Source: VRUE01 sp963725085 (GTDB taxonomy: Bacteria > Actinomycetota > Thermoleophilia > Solirubrobacterales > 70-9). From it: a stretch of DNA of 64,000 nucleotides. Shown here one piece after another: positions 7,710 through 16,539 of the stretch; the first letter of the stretch is position 1, and every line of letters starts with the position of its first letter. Under the pieces are notes generated by a model. That model saw only the letters and a program-made list of their open reading frames with translations, did no database searches and had not been told where the DNA came from. The stretch spans positions 62,001-126,000 of the forward strand of contig CAVRXM010000003.1 in assembly GCA_963725085.1 (NCBI GenBank), given 5' to 3'. The position numbers were made by a program, and so were the translations under genes.

Positions 7710-8720
7710 CTACGCGCCGAGGAGCTTCGCGATACCGTAGATGGCGGCGCCGATCGCCGCCGTCGCCGGCAGCGTCAGGAGCCAGGCGACGACGATGTTC
7801 CCCGCCACCCCCCAGCGCACCGCCGAGAGCCGCTTCGCGGCACCGGCGCCCATCACGCCGCCGCTGATCGCATGGGTCGAGGAGATCGGGTAGCCGAGCG
7901 CGGTCGAGACGAGGATCGCGACCGCGCCGGCCCCCTGCGCCGAGAAACCCTGGGCTGCGTCCATCTTGATGATCCGGGCGCCGGTCGTCCTGATGATCCG
8001 CCAGCCACCGCTGTAGGTGCCGAGGCCGAGCGCCGCGGCGGCGGTGAGCGATCACCCAGAACGGCGGGTCGGTTCCGGCGCCAGGGTCCCGTTGGCGATC
8101 AGCGCCAGGGTGATCACCCCCATCGTCTTCTGGGCGTCGTTGGCGCCATGCGCCAGCGCCAGCAGCCCTCCGGAGACGATCTGGCCGCGGCGGAACGCCG
8201 CGGCCGACCGAGCCCGGCGCGCCGGCTGCCGACGATCCGGTAGATCGACTCCGATCAGCGATCCCGGCGAGGATGAAGGCGGCGAGCGGCGCGACCAGGG
8301 CCGGGATCAGGACTTTGTCCGAGCAGCCCGTCGCCGAAGACGGCGTCGAGGCCCGAAGCGGCCGACCGAGGGCGCCGCCGACCAGGCCACCGATCAGCGC
8401 GTGCGAGGAGCTCGAGGGCAGGCCGAGGCGCCAGGTCCAGAGATTCCACGCGATCGCCCCGAGCAGGCCAGCAGAGGACGGCGCCGGGGGTGATCTGCGC
8501 CAGCCTCGACGACGTCGCCGGCGATCGTCGCCGCGACGGCGACCGAGATGAAGGCGCCGACGAAGTTGAGCATCGCCGCCACGGCGATCGCGACCTGGGG
8601 CGGGGCCGCGCCGGTCGAGATCGCGGTCGAGATCAGGTCGAAGGTGTCGTGGAACCCGTTGCTGAAGGCGAATCCGAGCGCCGTGCCGACGACGAGGACC
8701 ATGACCACATCGGAGCTCAC
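7710..8720 (-). CDS. pit: Low-affinity inorganic phosphate transporter Pit, reading frame broken by many indels
   Basis: A PiT-family phosphate permease (proton- or cation-coupled, inner membrane). Pieces in all three frames give a colinear PiT protein: VVMVLVVGTALGFAFSNGFHDTFD, IAWNLWTWRLGLPSSSSHALIGGLVGG (the first PiT signature), LALAHGANDAQKTMGVITLAL (the GANDAQKTMG signature), and PISSTHAISGGVMGAGAAKRLSAVRWG at the end. Start GTG 8720 overlaps the stop of the upstream DUF47 gene (GTGA). I count about nine frame changes between 8060 and 8500; most are repaired by removing one base (near 8510, 8490, 8325, 8260, 8250, 8050), at least one by adding a base (near 8365). Since the protein is intact between breaks and neighbouring essential genes show the same pattern, I consider this sequencing error, not decay. 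Confidence 0.8.
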
Positions 8721-9338
8721 GAGTTCTTGATGACGATGCCCTCGATGATCTGCGCAACGGTCTCGGTCGCAGTCGATCGCGTTCTCGAGCACGGCGAACA
8801 TGTCCTTCCAGCGGATCACGACCATCGGGTCGATGCCGTTCGAGAACAGCGAGGCGACCGCGTCGCGGGAGATCCGGTCGCCCTCGTTCTCGAGCCGGTG
8901 GATCTCGATCCAATACTTGTCGAGACCCTTGAAGTCGCGCAGGTGCTCGAGCCCATGGGAGAGCTCCTCGCAGGCGCTGACGAGGACCTTTGTCAGGGAC
9001 TGCGCCTGGGTCATCGGAGCCTCGATCTGGTAGAGCCCGAGCAGGTCGGCCGCCTCCTCGGTGTAGTCGACGATGTCGTCGATCTGGGTCGCGACCGCGT
9101 AGATGTCCTCGCGGTCGATCGGGGTGACGAAGGTCGAGTTCAGGCGCTGGACGATGTCGTGGGTGATCCGGTCGCCCTCCTGCTCGGCCTTGAGGATCTC
9201 GCGGCCGAGGTCACCGTCGTCTGGCCAGCTGGCCATCATCTGGTCGAGCAGCCGTGCGGCATTCAGAGTGTTGCGCCCCGCCTCGACGAAGAGATCGAAG
9301 AACGTCCGATCACGAGGCAGGAGGGAGAGCCGAGCCAT
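8717..9338 (-). CDS. DUF47 family (PhoU-like) regulator of phosphate uptake
   Basis: A helical PhoU-like protein of the DUF47/TIGR00153 type that normally accompanies Pit transporters. About 206 residues from ATG 9338 (MARLSLLPRDRTFFDLFVEAG). Metal-binding acidic motifs are visible: EQEGDRITHD in the first repeat and RLENEGDRISRD in the second. One extra base at about 8780 shifts the frame near the end; removing it gives the expected finish AIDATETVAQIIEGIVIKN and a TGA at 8717 that overlaps the pit GTG. It sits 27 bp after ppk and belongs to the PHP-GT/ppk/DUF47/pit transcript downstream of a putative Pho box. Confidence 0.85.
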
Positions 9339-9365
9339 CGCCCAATCCTATTGGTCGCCCAGGCC

Positions 9366-11522
9366 TCAGCTCGCCGCCGCGGCGAGCTGCTCCGCAGCCC
9401 GCCCGGCGTACCTCTCGCGCAGCTCGTCCTGGACGCTTCGGCGCCCCACCTCGGGCGTCGCGAGCCTCGTCCAGACGCCGTCGGAGCCGAGCTCCCAGGC
9501 GTTCGAGTTGTCGGCGAAGCAGCGCTCGAGAACGTCGATCAACTCGATCTGAAGCGAGCGGTCCTCGACCGGCGTCACCAGCTCGACCCGGTGGTCGAGG
9601 TTGCGTGGCATCAGGTCCGCAGACCCGATCAGGACCCGGGTCTCGTCGCCGCGCTGGAAGGCGTAGAGGCGCGAGTGCTCGAGGAAACGGCCGACGATCG
9701 AGACGACCCTGATGTTGTCCGAGACGCCGGGCACCCCAGGCCGCAGGCAGCAGATCCCGCGCACGTTGAGTTCGACCGGGATGCCCGCGCGCGAGGCGTC
9801 GTAGAGCGCGCGGATGCAGCGGGCGTCGACGAGCGCGTTCATCTTCAGCGCGATCCGCGCCTCCTCGCCCGCGCGGTGCGCATCGATCGTCCGCTCGATC
9901 TCCTCGAGCAGGCGGTCACGCATCGTCGTCGGCGACACCAGCACCTTCCGGAACCCCGCCGGCCGCCCGTACCCGGTCAGGAAGTTGAACATCTCGGCGA
10001 CGTCGGCGCCGATGTCCGAGTCCGCCGTGAAGAGTCCGAGGTCGGTGTACAGCCGGGCCGTCGTCGGGTTGTAGTTGCCGGTGCCGATGTGGACGTACTC
10101 GCGCACCTGGTCGCCCTCCCGCCGCACGACCAGCACCGCCTTGACGTGGGTCTTCATCCCGGGGATCCCGTAGACGACATGGACGCCGGCCTCCTCGAGC
10201 GACTTCGCCCAGTGGATGTTCGCGGCCTCGTCGAAGCGGGCTTTGAGCTCGACCATGCAGACCGCCTGCTTGCCGCGTTCGGAAGCGCGGATCAGAGCCG
10301 GCACCAGCGGCGAGTCGTCGCTGGTCCTGTACACGGTCTGCTTGATCGCGAGGACGTCGGGGTCGGCGACCGCCTGGGCGACGAAGCGCTCGACCGAGCT
10401 CGAGAACGAGTCGTAGGGGTGGTGGACGAGGATGTCCCCCTGGCGGATCGCGGCGAACATGTCGACCGGCTCCTCGTCCTCGCCGTGCAGGCGCGGCTGG
10501 GTGCACGGGCTCCAGGCCTCATAGCGGAGCTCGGGGTGGCCGGGAACGTCGGCGATGTCGCCGAGATCGGCGAGATCGATCAGGCCGTCGACGTCGTAGA
10601 CCTCGCGATCCTCGAGCCGCAGCGCCTCGATCAGCTGGGCGCGAAGCTTCGGGTTCATGCCCGACGCGAACTCGAGCCTGACGACCTCGCCGAACCGGCG
10701 CCGGCGGAGTTCGTCCTGGACTGCCTGAAGGAGGTCGTCGGCCTCGTCGGAGACGGTGAAGTCGGTGTCGCGGGTCACCCGGAAGTAACCGTGGTCGACG
10801 ACCTCGGTGCCGGGGAACAGGGCGTCGAGGTTGGCGGCGATCGCCTCCTCGAGCGGGACGAATGCCTCCTGCCCCTCCTCCCCGATCCGCAGGAAGCGCC
10901 CGAGAAGCTCCTTCGGGACCTTGACGCGGGCGATGATCTCGGTCCCGCTCTCGGGGTCCCGGAGGAGCACCCCGAGGCTGAGCGAGAGGTTGGAGATGTA
11001 GGGGAACGGCCGCCCGAGGCCGATCACGAGCGGCGTCAGCGCCGGGAACACCTGGTCGTGGAAGCGGGCGTCGATCTCGTGCCGCTCGGCCTCGGTCGCC
11101 GTCTCCAGCGACACGATCCGGACCCCTTCCTCCTCCAGCGCCGGCCTCAGGGTGCCGTCGAAGACTCCGTGCAGGCGCTGGTCCAGCTCCAACACCTTCG
11201 CCTGGATCGCGTCGATCTGCTCCCCCGGGCCGAGGCCGTCGGGACCGCGGGCGTCGATGCCCGCCTCGAGCTGGTCGAACAGCCCGGCGACCCTGACCAT
11301 GAAGAACTCGTCCAGGTTCGACGCGTAGATCGCGCAGAAGCGGATCCGCTCGAGCAGGGGAATCCCCGGGTCCTCGGCCAATTCCAGCACCCGTTGGTTG
11401 AAGTCGAGCCAGGAGAGCTCGCGATTGAAGTAGAGGGCTGGATCGTCGATCCAGTCATCGTACTGCGGCCCCGCCTGTTTCCAGGCGGCGTCAGGCGGCA
11501 CGAACCGGGGCTTGCCTGCCAC
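9366..11522 (-). CDS. ppk1: Polyphosphate kinase 1
   Basis: PPK1 reversibly polymerises the gamma-phosphate of ATP into polyphosphate. 718 residues, the usual length, unbroken. Seen: N-terminal domain FNRELSWLDFNQRVLELA and ASNLDEFFMVRVAGL; head-domain elements through EVVRLEFASGMNP; the catalytic domain with HHPYDSFSSSVERFV, AIKQTVYRTS, KARFDEAANIHWAKSLEEAG and the autophosphorylated-His motif YVHIGTGNYN, then the second HKD-type motif FLEHSRLYAF and SADLMPRNLDHRVE. The GTG start at 11522 lies inside the 3' end of the PHP-GT gene (32-bp overlap); a later GTG at 11501 is possible. Being in one transcript with pit and downstream of a Pho box, it is likely induced by phosphate limitation. Confidence 0.95.
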   Translation of the reverse strand: MAGKPRFVPPDAAWKQAGPQYDDWIDDPALYFNRELSWLDFNQRVLELAEDPGIPLLERIRFCAIYASNLDEFFMVRVAGLFDQLEAGIDARGPDGLGPGEQIDAIQAKVLELDQRLHGVFDGTLRPALEEEGVRIVSLETATEAERHEIDARFHDQVFPALTPLVIGLGRPFPYISNLSLSLGVLLRDPESGTEIIARVKVPKELLGRFLRIGEEGQEAFVPLEEAIAANLDALFPGTEVVDHGYFRVTRDTDFTVSDEADDLLQAVQDELRRRRFGEVVRLEFASGMNPKLRAQLIEALRLEDREVYDVDGLIDLADLGDIADVPGHPELRYEAWSPCTQPRLHGEDEEPVDMFAAIRQGDILVHHPYDSFSSSVERFVAQAVADPDVLAIKQTVYRTSDDSPLVPALIRASERGKQAVCMVELKARFDEAANIHWAKSLEEAGVHVVYGIPGMKTHVKAVLVVRREGDQVREYVHIGTGNYNPTTARLYTDLGLFTADSDIGADVAEMFNFLTGYGRPAGFRKVLVSPTTMRDRLLEEIERTIDAHRAGEEARIALKMNALVDARCIRALYDASRAGIPVELNVRGICCLRPGVPGVSDNIRVVSIVGRFLEHSRLYAFQRGDETRVLIGSADLMPRNLDHRVELVTPVEDRSLQIELIDVLERCFADNSNAWELGSDGVWTRLATPEVGRRSVQDELRERYAGRAAEQLAAAAS

Positions 11523-13761
11523 CCACGGCCGCGGTACCGGCAGCCTGTCCGTAGCCGGCCGCGAGCTGCTCCAGCGACCGCTGCCAGGATCGCTTGCGGG
11601 CCGCGCTGACGCCCGAGGTGCCGAGGCGACGGCGCAGCAGCGGCGAGGCGGAGAGCCGCAGCAGGGAAGCGGCCAGGTGGTCGGGGTCGGCCTGGCAGAG
11701 AACGCCGGTGTGGTTGTTCTCGACCAGCGTCGCCGGCCCGCCCTCGGCGACTGCGATGACCGGCAGCCCGCTTGCCCCCGCCTCGAGGACGACCTGGCCG
11801 TAGGTGTCGGTCCGCGAGCAGAAGAGGAACATGTCGGCGCTCGCGTAGGCGCGCGCCAGGTCCTCGCCCTCGAGCCAGCCGAGGAAGGTCGCGTCCTCCC
11901 CGAGCCGCTCCCGCAGCTCTCCCTCCTCGGGGCCGCCCCCGGCGAGCAGGAGATGGAGCCGGGGCTCGCTGCGGCGCGCCCGGAGGAATGCCTCGGCCAG
12001 CAGGTCGACCCCCTTCTCGCGGGTCATCCGGCCGGCGTAGAGGACCTTGATCTCCCCCGGGTAGGCGTCCCGGTCTGCCTTGACCGGGTCGAAGCGCGAG
12101 ACGTCGACACCGCGCTCCCAGCGCCCGATCCGGTTCGGCTCGACCCCGAGCTCCGAAAGCGAGTGATCGGCGGCCGGGCTCGGCGAGAGGACCACGGAGG
12201 GGGCGTTGTAGAAGGCCGCGATCGCCGCCCGGGCCATCGCCTCGATGCCGTTGTCACCGGTTCGGAGGCCGGCGTACGCGGTGAGCTCGGTGTGGTAGCT
12301 GGCGACCAGCGGCACCCCGGTTATCCGCCCGAGAAGCATCGCGGCGATGCCGGCCGGGCCCGGGGCGGTGACGTGAAGCAGGTCATAGCGGCCCTCGGCG
12401 AGGGTCTCGACGAGATCGGTCAGGCCGGGCACCCCGAGCTCCAGTCCCTCGTAGTAGGGGACCTCGAGCTCGGTCGCGGCCGGCAGCCGGCGGTCGACAC
12501 CCGGGTCGGTGCCGACCACCTCGACCTCGAACCCCGGGACCCCGTGCTCGCGGATCTGCTCGATCGTGTGGGTGACGCCGTGCATCGAGGCGATCCCGTC
12601 GACGATCACCGCGACCCTGCGCTCGCCGTCGCGGCGGGCCAGCTTCGCCTTCTCGGCTCCGAGGAAGGCGGCCGACGGCGCGTAGGGAATCGCCGGAACC
12701 AGCGCCTCGAAGAGCCCCCCGAAGGCGATCGCGGGGTTCCCTTCGACCACGGCCCGCGAGCCGTCGGCGACCGCCGAGCGCAGGCGCCGCTCGTGGACGC
12801 GTCGCGCACGGCGATAGAGGCTTGCGTGGGAGAAGGAGTCGGACTGGAGGTAGGTGAGGAGTGCCCGGCCGCGGAGATCGAGGCCGATCGACGTCAGCCA
12901 GGTCTGCAGCAGCCGGCGGGCGTCGTCGGGCCCGATGTCCGCGGCCACCGCCCCTTCTCGGGCGGCACCCTGGCCGACGACGCGCTGGGCGATCTTGAGG
13001 ACGGCAGCGGGGTCCGGAGCACCGTCTCCCTCGCCTCGGCCGTCGAGCGCGAGGGCGCGGGTCGCCAGCGCCATCGCCGCGTGGGCCCACTTGGCGGCGC
13101 TGCCCTGCTCACCGAAGGCCTCCGCCTCACCGCTTCGCAGCTGTGCCAGAAACTCTTCCGGCGTGGACGCCTTCGGCGCCTCGGTGAAGGTTCTGCCGAT
13201 GTCCACGCCGGCGTGATCGTCCGAACCACCGATCCCGGTGCCGCCGTGCGTCTCGATGTAGATCACCGCCGGAGCGTTCAGCTCCGGGGCCCGTGATCCG
13301 TTGCGCACCTCCCAGGTCGGGAACAGCTCAGCCAGCCGGCGCCGGTGGCGCGGGGTGAGCGGAGCGGCGACGTCGTAGAACGGATGCGCGAGCGCGCACG
13401 CGATCCGGTTCTCGTGAAGATAGGCGGCGCAGGCCTCGACGTCGCCGGCGTGTGCCTGCAGCCAGTCATGGTCTCCGGGAGTGATCCCGTAACAGAGGAC
13501 GTGTACCGCCTGGGCCTCGCCGGCGAAGCGAGCGGTCAGCTCCTCGGAGATGAAGCAGTCGGGCCGGTCCTCGAGCTCGAGGCAGCCGTCGATCGTGTCG
13601 TGATCGGTGATCGTCACGAAATCCATCCCCCGGCGCTTCGCCAGCTCGTAGACCTCCTCGGGAGGAGTTGCGCACTCCGGCAGGCCCAGTGAGCGCTGGA
13701 CGCCGAGGCGCGAAAGCTGCGAGGCGGTGGAGTGGCAGTGCAGATCAACTCGGGAAGTCAT
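11491..13761 (-). CDS. PHP-domain phosphoesterase fused to a GT4-type glycosyltransferase
   Basis: 756 residues from ATG 13761, behind GGGAGACACCG. Residues 1-230 form a PHP (polymerase and histidinol phosphatase) phosphoesterase domain with a full set of metal ligands: H8 and H10 (DLHCHS), D53/H54 (ITDHDTIDG), E73/E74, H126 (ALAHPF), D181/D182/H183 (GGSDDHAG). A helical linker of unknown fold follows to about 370. The C-terminal half is a GT-B glycosyltransferase: VDGIASMHGVTHTIEQI, LLHVTAPGPAGIAAMLL, PLVASYHTELTAYAG, LYAGRMTREKGVDLLAEAF and the nucleotide-sugar site FCSRTDTYGQVVLEAGASGLPV. Donor and acceptor cannot be read off; the family includes lipid mannosyl- and sulfoquinovosyl-type transferases. 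Position, first in a transcript with ppk, DUF47 and pit behind a Pho box, suggests a role in phosphate-saving membrane glycolipid synthesis (inference). Confidence 0.85.
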   Translation of the reverse strand: MTSRVDLHCHSTASQLSRLGVQRSLGLPECATPPEEVYELAKRRGMDFVTITDHDTIDGCLELEDRPDCFISEELTARFAGEAQAVHVLCYGITPGDHDWLQAHAGDVEACAAYLHENRIACALAHPFYDVAAPLTPRHRRRLAELFPTWEVRNGSRAPELNAPAVIYIETHGGTGIGGSDDHAGVDIGRTFTEAPKASTPEEFLAQLRSGEAEAFGEQGSAAKWAHAAMALATRALALDGRGEGDGAPDPAAVLKIAQRVVGQGAAREGAVAADIGPDDARRLLQTWLTSIGLDLRGRALLTYLQSDSFSHASLYRRARRVHERRLRSAVADGSRAVVEGNPAIAFGGLFEALVPAIPYAPSAAFLGAEKAKLARRDGERRVAVIVDGIASMHGVTHTIEQIREHGVPGFEVEVVGTDPGVDRRLPAATELEVPYYEGLELGVPGLTDLVETLAEGRYDLLHVTAPGPAGIAAMLLGRITGVPLVASYHTELTAYAGLRTGDNGIEAMARAAIAAFYNAPSVVLSPSPAADHSLSELGVEPNRIGRWERGVDVSRFDPVKADRDAYPGEIKVLYAGRMTREKGVDLLAEAFLRARRSEPRLHLLLAGGGPEEGELRERLGEDATFLGWLEGEDLARAYASADMFLFCSRTDTYGQVVLEAGASGLPVIAVAEGGPATLVENNHTGVLCQADPDHLAASLLRLSASPLLRRRLGTSGVSAARKRSWQRSLEQLAAGYGQAAGTAAVGGRQAPVRAA

Positions 13762-13824
13762 CGGTGTCTCCCTCTCTATTTGGCTCCTGTGTCGCCCCTG
13801 ATTCTTCGCTATTAGCAGGGGAAA

Positions 13825-13846
13825 CTTGTGAAACGGCTGTGAAGCG
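13825..13846 (-). promoter_or_regulatory. Putative Pho box upstream of the PHP-GT/ppk operon
   Basis: On the minus strand the sequence reads TTCAC, six bases, then TTTCAC, so the two TTCAC cores are exactly 11 bp apart (GTGAA on plus at 13828 and 13839). A TAATAG-like -10 candidate follows about 13 bases later. Identical spacing is found before pstS, before the winged-helix gene and in the 22.1 kb intergenic stretch. Direct repeats of this spacing are how PhoB/PhoP-class regulators bind. Confidence 0.6.
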
Positions 13847-13849
13847 CGC

Positions 13850-14270
13850 CTAGAGGTTGCGCTCCAGCGCCGCCCAGGTGCCGCGGCCGGCTTCGGCCTG
13901 CCAGAGGTGATCGGAAGTCGCCGACGAGCTGCTCGCGGCGGGCGCGCAGCAGGGTCGTCAGCGAGGGAATGCCGTCGACTCGCGGCAGCATCACGTCGCA
14001 GTCGTGGATGTCGCCGAGGACTCCCTGCAGCTCGCGGACGGCCCTGCGGGCGGCGACCGCCTCCTCGCCGAAGCACGACTCGGTGATCTCGAGGACGTAG
14101 CGGAGGCGCTTGGCGGCGATCCGCATGTCGTGCTGGGCGGTCTCGGCATCCGGCGCCAGCGCCTCCTCCGCGAACCCGCGAAGCTCCTCGAGCCTCGTCG
14201 CGACGATCCGGCCGGCGTTCGAGCGCAGCGATCCCTCGGGATCGAGACCCTCGACCCGGCGTGCCCTCAT
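13850..14270 (-). CDS. CHAD domain protein, C-terminal half
   Basis: CHAD (conserved histidine alpha-helical) proteins bind polyphosphate. This ORF covers what is normally the second half of one CHAD domain: MRARRVEGLDPEGSLRSNA, then DMRIAAKRLRYVLEITE, a typical basic-His CHAD helix, and VRELQGVLGDIHDCDVML. The ATG at 14270 overlaps the TGA of the preceding ORF (ATGA). One extra base near 13908 shifts the last part; removing it gives RHLWQAEAGRGTWAALERN and a TAG at 13850. Together with 14267-14743 this makes about 300 residues, the length of a single CHAD protein, so it is either a genuinely split, coupled pair or one gene cut by an indel. Confidence 0.7.
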
Positions 14271-14743
14271 TCGCCGGCCGCCTCGACGAGCTTGCCGAGG
14301 CTGCGCCGGAGCTTCCTCAGGCGCTTCTCGTCGACCGCCGGCGCGAGCTGCCGGTTGGCCTCTCGCTGCTCCTCGCGGAGGCCCTCGATCACCGCGGCGA
14401 GGCGCTCGCGGTCGGATCCCCGGACCTCGGCCGAGAATCCGCCGAGGAACTCGATCGCGACGTCACGGTCCCGTCGCTCGCCGAGCGCGTCGGCGAGCTC
14501 CTTGACCCGCTTCAGGGCCCGGCGCCAGCGCTTGGGCGGAAAGCAGGCCTCGAAGATCTCCATCGCCGCCCGCAGTCGCCGGGTCGCGACCCGCATGTCG
14601 TGGACGCGCTCGATGTCGCCGGTGTCGAGGACCCCGCGCGAGTGCTCGAAGAGCTCATCGGCGCGGATCGCGATGACCCGCGCCGCGGCCTCGGCGAACG
14701 GCGCATCGCAATCGAGGTCGGGGATCTCCCTGGCGCGAGCCAT
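14267..14743 (-). CDS. CHAD domain protein, N-terminal half
   Basis: 158 residues from ATG 14743, six bases after GAGGA; a GTG directly before it is less well placed. It shows the first CHAD repeat: DIERVHDMRVATRRLRAAMEIF with its conserved His and Arg residues, then RVKELADALGERRDRDVAIEFL. The start is overlapped by the stop codon of a 22-codon leader ORF (TGATG). CHAD proteins associate with polyphosphate granules, and the gene lies between ppx and ppk, which fits. Its end overlaps the second half by 4 bp (see that entry). Confidence 0.75.
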   Translation of the reverse strand: MARAREIPDLDCDAPFAEAAARVIAIRADELFEHSRGVLDTGDIERVHDMRVATRRLRAAMEIFEACFPPKRWRRALKRVKELADALGERRDRDVAIEFLGGFSAEVRGSDRERLAAVIEGLREEQREANRQLAPAVDEKRLRKLRRSLGKLVEAAGE

Positions 14744-14811
14744 CACGGATCCTCACACTTCGCTCGCTGTGCGAAAAGCCAGAGATGCACGCTTGCTCGC
14801 TCTGCGCTCAC
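14743..14811 (-). CDS. Conserved 22-codon leader ORF upstream of the CHAD gene
   Basis: A small ORF from GTG 14811 to TGA 14743, too short for usual gene calling. It encodes M-SAERASVHLWLFAQRAK plus four residues. Sixteen of 22 residues equal those of the ORF at 52508-52576 before secA, including SAER.SVHLW, .RAK.ED. Its stop codon overlaps the start codon of the CHAD gene. There are four synonymous third-base differences between the copies in 69 bases with 16 changes overall. No good ribosome-binding site precedes the GTG. It could be a regulatory leader peptide, or a short mobile repeat that happens to be open. Confidence 0.45.
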   Translation of the reverse strand: MSAERASVHLWLFAQRAKCEDP

Positions 14812-14824
14812 GGCAGGAGGCTAG

Positions 14825-14850
14825 AAGAAAAAGCCCGAATTTGGGAGAAA
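14825..14850 (-). terminator. Weak terminator-like element after ppx
   Basis: Directly after the ppx stop the minus strand reads CCCAAATTCGGG and then GCTTTTTCTTCT. The T-run is good but the hairpin is short (three G-C pairs, imperfect beyond that). If it works, the leader ORF and the CHAD genes are transcribed from their own promoter. Confidence 0.35.
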
Positions 14851-15760
14851 TCAGGCGGCCAGCCGGGCGGCGGGGGCGCCGTTGGCATTGCCGTTCAGGA
14901 GGTCGAGCACGACCCCCTCGCGGAGCCCGCCCTTGCCGATCTGCAGCGGCTGCCCGAGCAGCTCGGAGACCTTCTCCAGCAGCAGAACGCCGGTCGTCAG
15001 GATCCGGACCCGCTCGGGATCGAGCTCGAAGCGCCGGGCCACGTCGGCCGCCGGCTCGCCGGCGAGGATCCTGACTCCCCGCTCGAGCGTCTCGTACTCG
15101 AGCACGGCGCCGACAAGGCGCCGCAGCGAGGTGGCGCTGCCGCCGACCGCGACCGCCTGTGAGGGGTGCTCGATCTCGACCCCCTCGAAGTTGGACTCGA
15201 TCCGCTCGCGGATCCTTCGGATCTCGGCGGCCGACGGCGGGTCCGAGGAGATCAGCTCGTCGGCGAGCGTCCCGGAGCCGATCCGCCAGGACCGGACCTG
15301 TTCGACCCCGCCGGGGACCCTCCCGAGCACCACCTCGGTCGAGCCGCCGCCGACGTCGACCACCCCGACCTTGCCGTCGACCGGGTGGCCGAGGGTTTTG
15401 GTCGCGCCGATGAAGGCCAGCCGCCCCTCCTCCTCCTCGCCGAGGATCTCGACCGGGACGCCCGGAGACGCCCGCGATCGCCGTCGCGACGGCGTCTGCG
15501 TTCGACGCCTCGCGGACCGCCGCGGTGGCCACCGCGCGAATCGTCTCGGCGCCGAGCTCCCGCGCCAGCCGCACCTGGGTGGCGACGACCTCGGCGACCT
15601 CGGCGACCTTCTCCGGGACGATCGCGCCGTCGTCGTCGAGAGCCTTGTTGATCCGGGTGTAGGCCCGCTGCTCCATCACCTTCTTGAGCTGGCCGTCGAC
15701 CGGCTCCGCCACGAGCACGCGCGTCGTATTCGACCCGATATCTATGGCCCCGCAGAGCAT
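14851..15760 (-). CDS. ppx: Exopolyphosphatase / guanosine pentaphosphatase family, one indel
   Basis: Ppx/GppA phosphatase, about 302 residues when repaired; releases phosphate from polyphosphate ends or from pppGpp. Seen: MLCGAIDIGSNTTRVLVAEP (ASKHA phosphate-1 loop), VATAAVREASNADAV, VVDVGGGSTEVVLGRVPGG (phosphate-2), ISSDPPSAAEIRRIRERI, AVAVGGSATSLRRLVGAVLEYE and the end LQIGKGGLREGVVLDLL. One extra G near 15468 breaks the frame after IAGVSG; deleting it joins the two halves (VPVEILGEEEEGRLAFIGATK). It follows phoU by 82 bp and lacks the long C-terminal domain of E. coli Ppx, as is common in actinobacterial Ppx1/2. Confidence 0.88.
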
Positions 15761-15842
15761 CAGCGACGGTTTCTCATCTTGTCAGACGTTCCGGACCGGA
15801 ATCGGTGCCCACCGCGCAGTTTCCGGGGCCACCGGAAGGGCA

Positions 15843-16539
15843 TCAGGGACGGACGGTCTCCTCCGGGTGCGAGGCGTCCTCGAACTCTCTGAAGAGGCCG
15901 GTGACGACGAATGCCACCTGCTCCCCGATGTCGACTGCGTTGTCGGCGATCCGCTCGATCGCCCTGGCGGCGAGCAGCATCGTCATCGCCCACTCGCGCT
16001 TGTCCGGGTCGTCGCCGATCTCGAGGGCGAGGCCGAAGCACTCGACGGTTGAGGTCGTCGACGGCGTCGTCCTGGCGGACGAGGTCCCGCGCCATCTCGA
16101 CGCTCCGCTCCTCGAAGGCCCGCTTCGACTGCGCGATCAGGGCCCGCGTCTGTTTCCCCATGCTGAGGATCAGCCCGACCATCTCGGCGTCCGCCGGCGG
16201 TTCGTTGCCGGTCAGCGGGATCAGCTTGCAGATGTTCACGCACTGGTCGCCCATCCGCTCGACGTTCTTGAGGACATGGAGGAGAGCCGAGATCAGGCGC
16301 AGGTCGGTGGCCACCGGCGCCTGCGTCGCCAGCAGGGCGATCAGCGCCTGGTGTACCTCGAGGTAGCGGCCGTCGATCCGGTCGTCGTCGGCGATCACCA
16401 GCTGGGCGAGCTCGACGTCCTGCTGCTCGATCGCCTCGAGGGTGCGGCTGAGGGCGGCGCTGACAAGGTCGAGCCCGCCGAGCGCGCTGGCCTCGAGCGC
16501 TGTGAGTTCCTCCTGGTATTCGACGCGTGCTTCGGGCAT
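15843..16539 (-). CDS. phoU: Phosphate signalling protein PhoU, one indel
   Basis: PhoU links the Pst transporter to the Pho regulator and controls phosphate uptake. About 231 residues; ATG 16539 overlaps the pstB stop (TGATG). Two three-helix PhoU repeats are visible: LIADDDRIDGRYLEVHQ-type metal-binding segment, ATDLRLISALLHVLKNVERMGDQCVNI, then in the second repeat DDAVDDLNRE and ERIADNAVDIGEQV after repair. One extra T near 16057 (AACCG-T-CGAG) breaks the frame; removing it gives the expected second repeat and a TGA at 15843. Last gene of the pst operon before ppx. Confidence 0.88.

Noticed and set aside
7710..8720. pit as a true pseudogene.
   Set aside because: Every segment between breaks is fully conserved, including both PiT signatures, and essential genes such as smpB and transketolase show the same kind of indel.
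8490..11609. A 1039-codon open frame on the plus strand across ppk and the DUF47 gene.
   Set aside because: It is antisense to genes with clear family motifs; long empty frames opposite real genes are expected at 70% GC. Composition is Arg/Asp/Val-rich with no domain.
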